Shown one piece after another: positions 4,976 to 6,798 of a stretch of DNA of 6,798 nucleotides. The notes under the pieces were generated by a model, which ran no database searches, was not told where the DNA came from, and worked only from the letters and a program-made list of their open reading frames with translations. This DNA comes from JBPYFK01 sp051984675. Lineage in GTDB: Bacteria > Actinomycetota > Actinomycetes > Mycobacteriales > Pseudonocardiaceae. Made by a program: the position numbers and the translations under genes. Within the stretch, counting starts at the first letter, position 1, and each line of letters opens with the position of its first letter. The stretch spans positions 1 to 6,798 of the forward strand of contig JBPYFK010000135.1 in the NCBI GenBank assembly GCA_051984675.1, given 5' to 3'.

Positions 4976-6090
4976 GCCAGACCACGGTGACAGCGCCGGC
5001 GCCGAACACGGCGGTGGTGGCCAAGCTGTCCACCCTGGACCGGCTGTTACCGGTGTGGATCGGTGCTGCCATGGTGACCGGCCTGTTGACCGGGCGGTGG
5101 ATTCCCGGGCTGGGGCCGTCGCTGAACGCCGTCCAGGTTGACGGGATCTCGCTGCCCATCGCGGTGGGCCTGTTGGTGATGATGTACCCGGTGCTCGCCA
5201 AGGTCCGCTACGACAAGTTGGACACCGTGACCGGCGACAAGCGGCTACTGGTCTCCTCGATCGTGCTGAACTGGCTGGTTGGGCCGGCGGTGATGTTCAC
5301 CCTGGCCTGGCTGTTCCTACCCGACCTGCCCGCCTACCGCACCGGGCTGATCATCGTCGGCCTGGCGCGCTGCATCGCCATGGTCATCATCTGGAACGAC
5401 CTCGCCTGCGGCGACCGGGAAGCCGCCGCCGTCCTGGTCGCGTTGAACTCGGTGTTCCAAGTCCTCGCCTTCGCCGCACTCGGCTGGTTCTACCTCACCG
5501 TGCTACCCGGCTGGCTGGGCCTGCCCCAGGCCCGATTGCACGTCTCGCCCTGGGACATCGCCCGATCGGTGCTGATCTTCCTCGGCATCCCGCTGGCGGC
5601 CGGCTACCTCACCCGCCGCATCGGAGAGAAGGCACGTGGCCGCACCTGGTACGAAACGACGTTCCTGCCCCGGATCGGTCCGGTGGCGCTGTACGGGCTG
5701 CTGTTCACCATCGTGATCCTCTTTGCCCTGCAAGGCGGTGCGATCACCAGCAACCCGCTAGCCGTGGCCCGGATCGCGGTGCCGCTGCTGGGCTACTTCG
5801 CCGTGATGTGGGCCGGCTCCCTGCTACTCGGCCGCACGCTGCGGCTGCCGTATGACCGGTCGGCGACGCTGGCATTCACCGCCGCCGGCAACAACTTCGA
5901 ACTCGCCATCGCCGTGGCCATCGCCACCTTCGGTATCACCTCCGGCCAAGCTCTGGCCGGCGTGGTTGGACCGCTGATCGAGGTGCCCGTGCTCGTTGCC
6001 CTGGTCTACGTCTCGCTGTGGGCACGCCAGTACTTCACCACCGACTGGCCGGACCCAGTGGGCGAGGAGGCCACGACGTCACGCGCCTGA
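4972..6090 (+). CDS. acr3: Acr3-family arsenite efflux permease
   Basis: This encodes 372 residues in the ACR3 family of the bile/arsenite/riboflavin transporter superfamily. These are inner-membrane carriers that export arsenite using the proton motive force. About ten hydrophobic segments can be traced, for example 24-40, 61-77, 92-117, 123-141, 151-180, 196-212, 233-252, 264-286, 298-320 and 326-350. The two residues known to be essential in Acr3 proteins are present: the TM4 cysteine in GLARCIAMVIIWN (C134) and the TM9 glutamate in AAGNNFELAIAVA (E310). The N-terminus has a short polar cytosolic stretch before TM1. ATG 4972 overlaps the arsR stop by four bases, and the end is 19 bases before arsC, so arsR-acr3-arsC form one operon. 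No arsA or arsD is present; Acr3 works without an ATPase. The family call is secure, while substrate (As(III), perhaps Sb(III)) rests on family knowledge and context. Confidence 0.96.
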   Translation: MSQTTVTAPAPNTAVVAKLSTLDRLLPVWIGAAMVTGLLTGRWIPGLGPSLNAVQVDGISLPIAVGLLVMMYPVLAKVRYDKLDTVTGDKRLLVSSIVLNWLVGPAVMFTLAWLFLPDLPAYRTGLIIVGLARCIAMVIIWNDLACGDREAAAVLVALNSVFQVLAFAALGWFYLTVLPGWLGLPQARLHVSPWDIARSVLIFLGIPLAAGYLTRRIGEKARGRTWYETTFLPRIGPVALYGLLFTIVILFALQGGAITSNPLAVARIAVPLLGYFAVMWAGSLLLGRTLRLPYDRSATLAFTAAGNNFELAIAVAIATFGITSGQALAGVVGPLIEVPVLVALVYVSLWARQYFTTDWPDPVGEEATTSRA

Positions 6091-6109
6091 ACCAGAAGGG
6101 GGTGCCGCC

Positions 6110-6679
6110 ATGTCTGACCACAACGACCGGCGGCAGTGCCACACCACCGAGGACTGCCACCCCTCGGACACCAGCGTGCTGCTCGAGCACGCCGCAACCG
6201 AGCTGGCACTCCGCTTCGAAGGGACTTTCAGACGTTTGGAAGCCGCCGCAAAGATCCAAGGAGAGCCTGTGTCCACCACACCCGAGGTCCTGTTCGTCTG
6301 CGTGCACAACGCTGGGCGTTCGCAGATGGCCGCCGCCCTCCTCGCTCATCACGCGCAGGGGCGCGTGACCGTGCGTTCGGCCGGTTCCGCCCCCGCCAGC
6401 GAGATCAACCCTGCCGTCGTGACCGCCATGGCCGAACTGGACCTTGACCTGTCCCAGCAGTTCCCCAAGCCGTTGACCACCGAAGCCGTCGAAGCCGCCG
6501 ACGTCGTCATCACCATGGGCTGCGGGGACGCCTGCCCGGTCTTTCCCGGCAAGCGCTACCTCGATTGGGAGCTGGAAGACCCCGCTGGCAAGGGCGTAGA
6601 CGAGGTCCGAGCGATCCGGGACGAGATCGACGGCCGCGTCCGCGCGCTGCTCGACGAACTCGTCCACGCCACCTCCTGA
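6110..6679 (+). CDS. arsC: Arsenate reductase ArsC (LMW-phosphatase type) with N-terminal extension
   Basis: This cytosolic enzyme reduces As(V) to As(III), which Acr3 then exports. The catalytic domain is of the low-molecular-weight protein-tyrosine-phosphatase fold: P-loop C-x5-R in FVCVHNAGRSQMA, then VITMGCGDACPVFPGKRYLDW with a Cys pair four apart, and the general-acid Asp in ELEDPAG. The CGDACP..PGKRYLDW style resembles actinobacterial reductases that use mycothiol/mycoredoxin, but the redox partner is inferred. ATG 6110 has AGAAGGGGGT (6095-6102) about seven bases before it and gives 189 residues. This includes about 53 residues that typical 130-140-residue ArsC lack, with LLEHAATELALRFEGTF resembling the start of a three-helix-bundle dimerisation segment. 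An internal GTG at 6269 would give the standard 136-residue enzyme (C11, R17, C85, C89, D104). Both products may be made. It is the last gene of the arsR-acr3-arsC operon. Confidence 0.9.
   Translation: MSDHNDRRQCHTTEDCHPSDTSVLLEHAATELALRFEGTFRRLEAAAKIQGEPVSTTPEVLFVCVHNAGRSQMAAALLAHHAQGRVTVRSAGSAPASEINPAVVTAMAELDLDLSQQFPKPLTTEAVEAADVVITMGCGDACPVFPGKRYLDWELEDPAGKGVDEVRAIRDEIDGRVRALLDELVHATS
6258..6271 (+). promoter_or_regulatory. Internal ribosome site and GTG start for a short ArsC
   Basis: AAGGAG (6258-6263) is followed after five bases by GTG (6269-6271), in frame with arsC. The protein from here (VSTTPEVLFVC...) has exactly the usual ArsC N-terminus and length. The site is closer to consensus than the one before ATG 6110, so it may be the main or an alternative start. 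Confidence 0.5.
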
Positions 6680-6798
6680 ACAGCTGAGCGTGGATCAGCA
6701 GCCGCCCCTAGCACCTGGGCATCAGTGAGAGCCGAAGGCAGCTTTCGAACAACGACACACTTGACAAGCCGATTGGGATTCCCCCTCCACGACCCGCA
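6680..6798. other. Downstream non-coding end of the window
   Basis: No gene is seen. A weak stem GCTGA (6683-6687) with TCAGC (6695-6699) lies just after arsC but has no T-run, so it is not a convincing terminator. TTGACA at 6761-6766 is a perfect -35 hexamer, but no -10-like hexamer lies 16-18 bases further on within the window, so it may be chance. Confidence 0.4.

Noticed and set aside
6035..6667. Leftward 210-residue frame opposite arsC
   Set aside because: It mirrors the codon bias of arsC and contains Gly/Val-rich text without motifs; arsC on the other strand has a full catalytic signature.
6761..6766. TTGACA as a promoter for a gene beyond the window
   Set aside because: There is no -10-like hexamer at the right distance before the window ends, so a promoter cannot be called.
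1..6798. CRISPR arrays, tRNA or rRNA genes
   Set aside because: No regularly spaced repeats, no cloverleaf with a T-loop GGTTCGAATCC-type core in a tRNA-like fold, and no rRNA-like stretch were found. The TGGTTCGA at 4571 is part of the arsR dyad.

Overview
The window is GC-rich throughout, with strongly G/C-biased third codon positions, GTG/ATG starts and actinobacterial families (ArsR-Acr3-ArsC of the mycothiol-using type, stand-alone Ku, an IS110-type insertion sequence). It most likely comes from a high-GC actinomycete, perhaps a Pseudonocardiaceae or Streptomyces relative. The genus cannot be fixed from sequence alone. The mix of a frameshifted gene, orphan small genes, a lone ku, an IS and a resistance cluster reads as an accessory region (island or plasmid).

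Layout. Positions 1-94 hold the last eight codons of a rightward gene and a strong hairpin terminator. Positions 111-1035 hold two leftward genes: a frameshift-disrupted hypothetical gene and an upstream cysteine-rich, zinc-ribbon-like protein. A small rightward CxxC gene (about 1203-1370) diverges from them. Positions 1371-1808 contain no convincing gene, only one strong hairpin. A stand-alone Ku gene follows (1809-2621). An IS110-family element (about 2621-4079) sits directly against the stop codon of ku. It carries a transposase split by a single-base frameshift and a 268-base structured leader that is a candidate bridge-RNA region. Its right end overlaps the last codons of arsI.

Positions 4073-6679 are a compact arsenic-resistance cluster. 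Leftward arsI (ArsI/CadI-type dioxygenase, probable C-As lyase) diverges from a rightward arsR-acr3-arsC operon. ArsC would reduce arsenate to arsenite, ArsI would release arsenite from trivalent organoarsenicals, and Acr3 would export the arsenite from both routes. ArsR would control both directions from the roughly 80-base divergent region, which contains two clear inverted repeats; one of them spans the arsR start codon. The last 119 bases contain no gene.

Most notable points: (1) the 11-base near-repeat flanking the IS, which places the stop codons of both convergent neighbours at the element's edges; (2) two independent single-base frameshifts, each in a short homopolymer; (3) the structured IS110 leader; (4) the dyad over the arsR start; (5) an N-terminal extension on ArsC with an internal, better-spaced start. 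I see no wholly new system. The IS110 leader and the ars control region are the best places to look.
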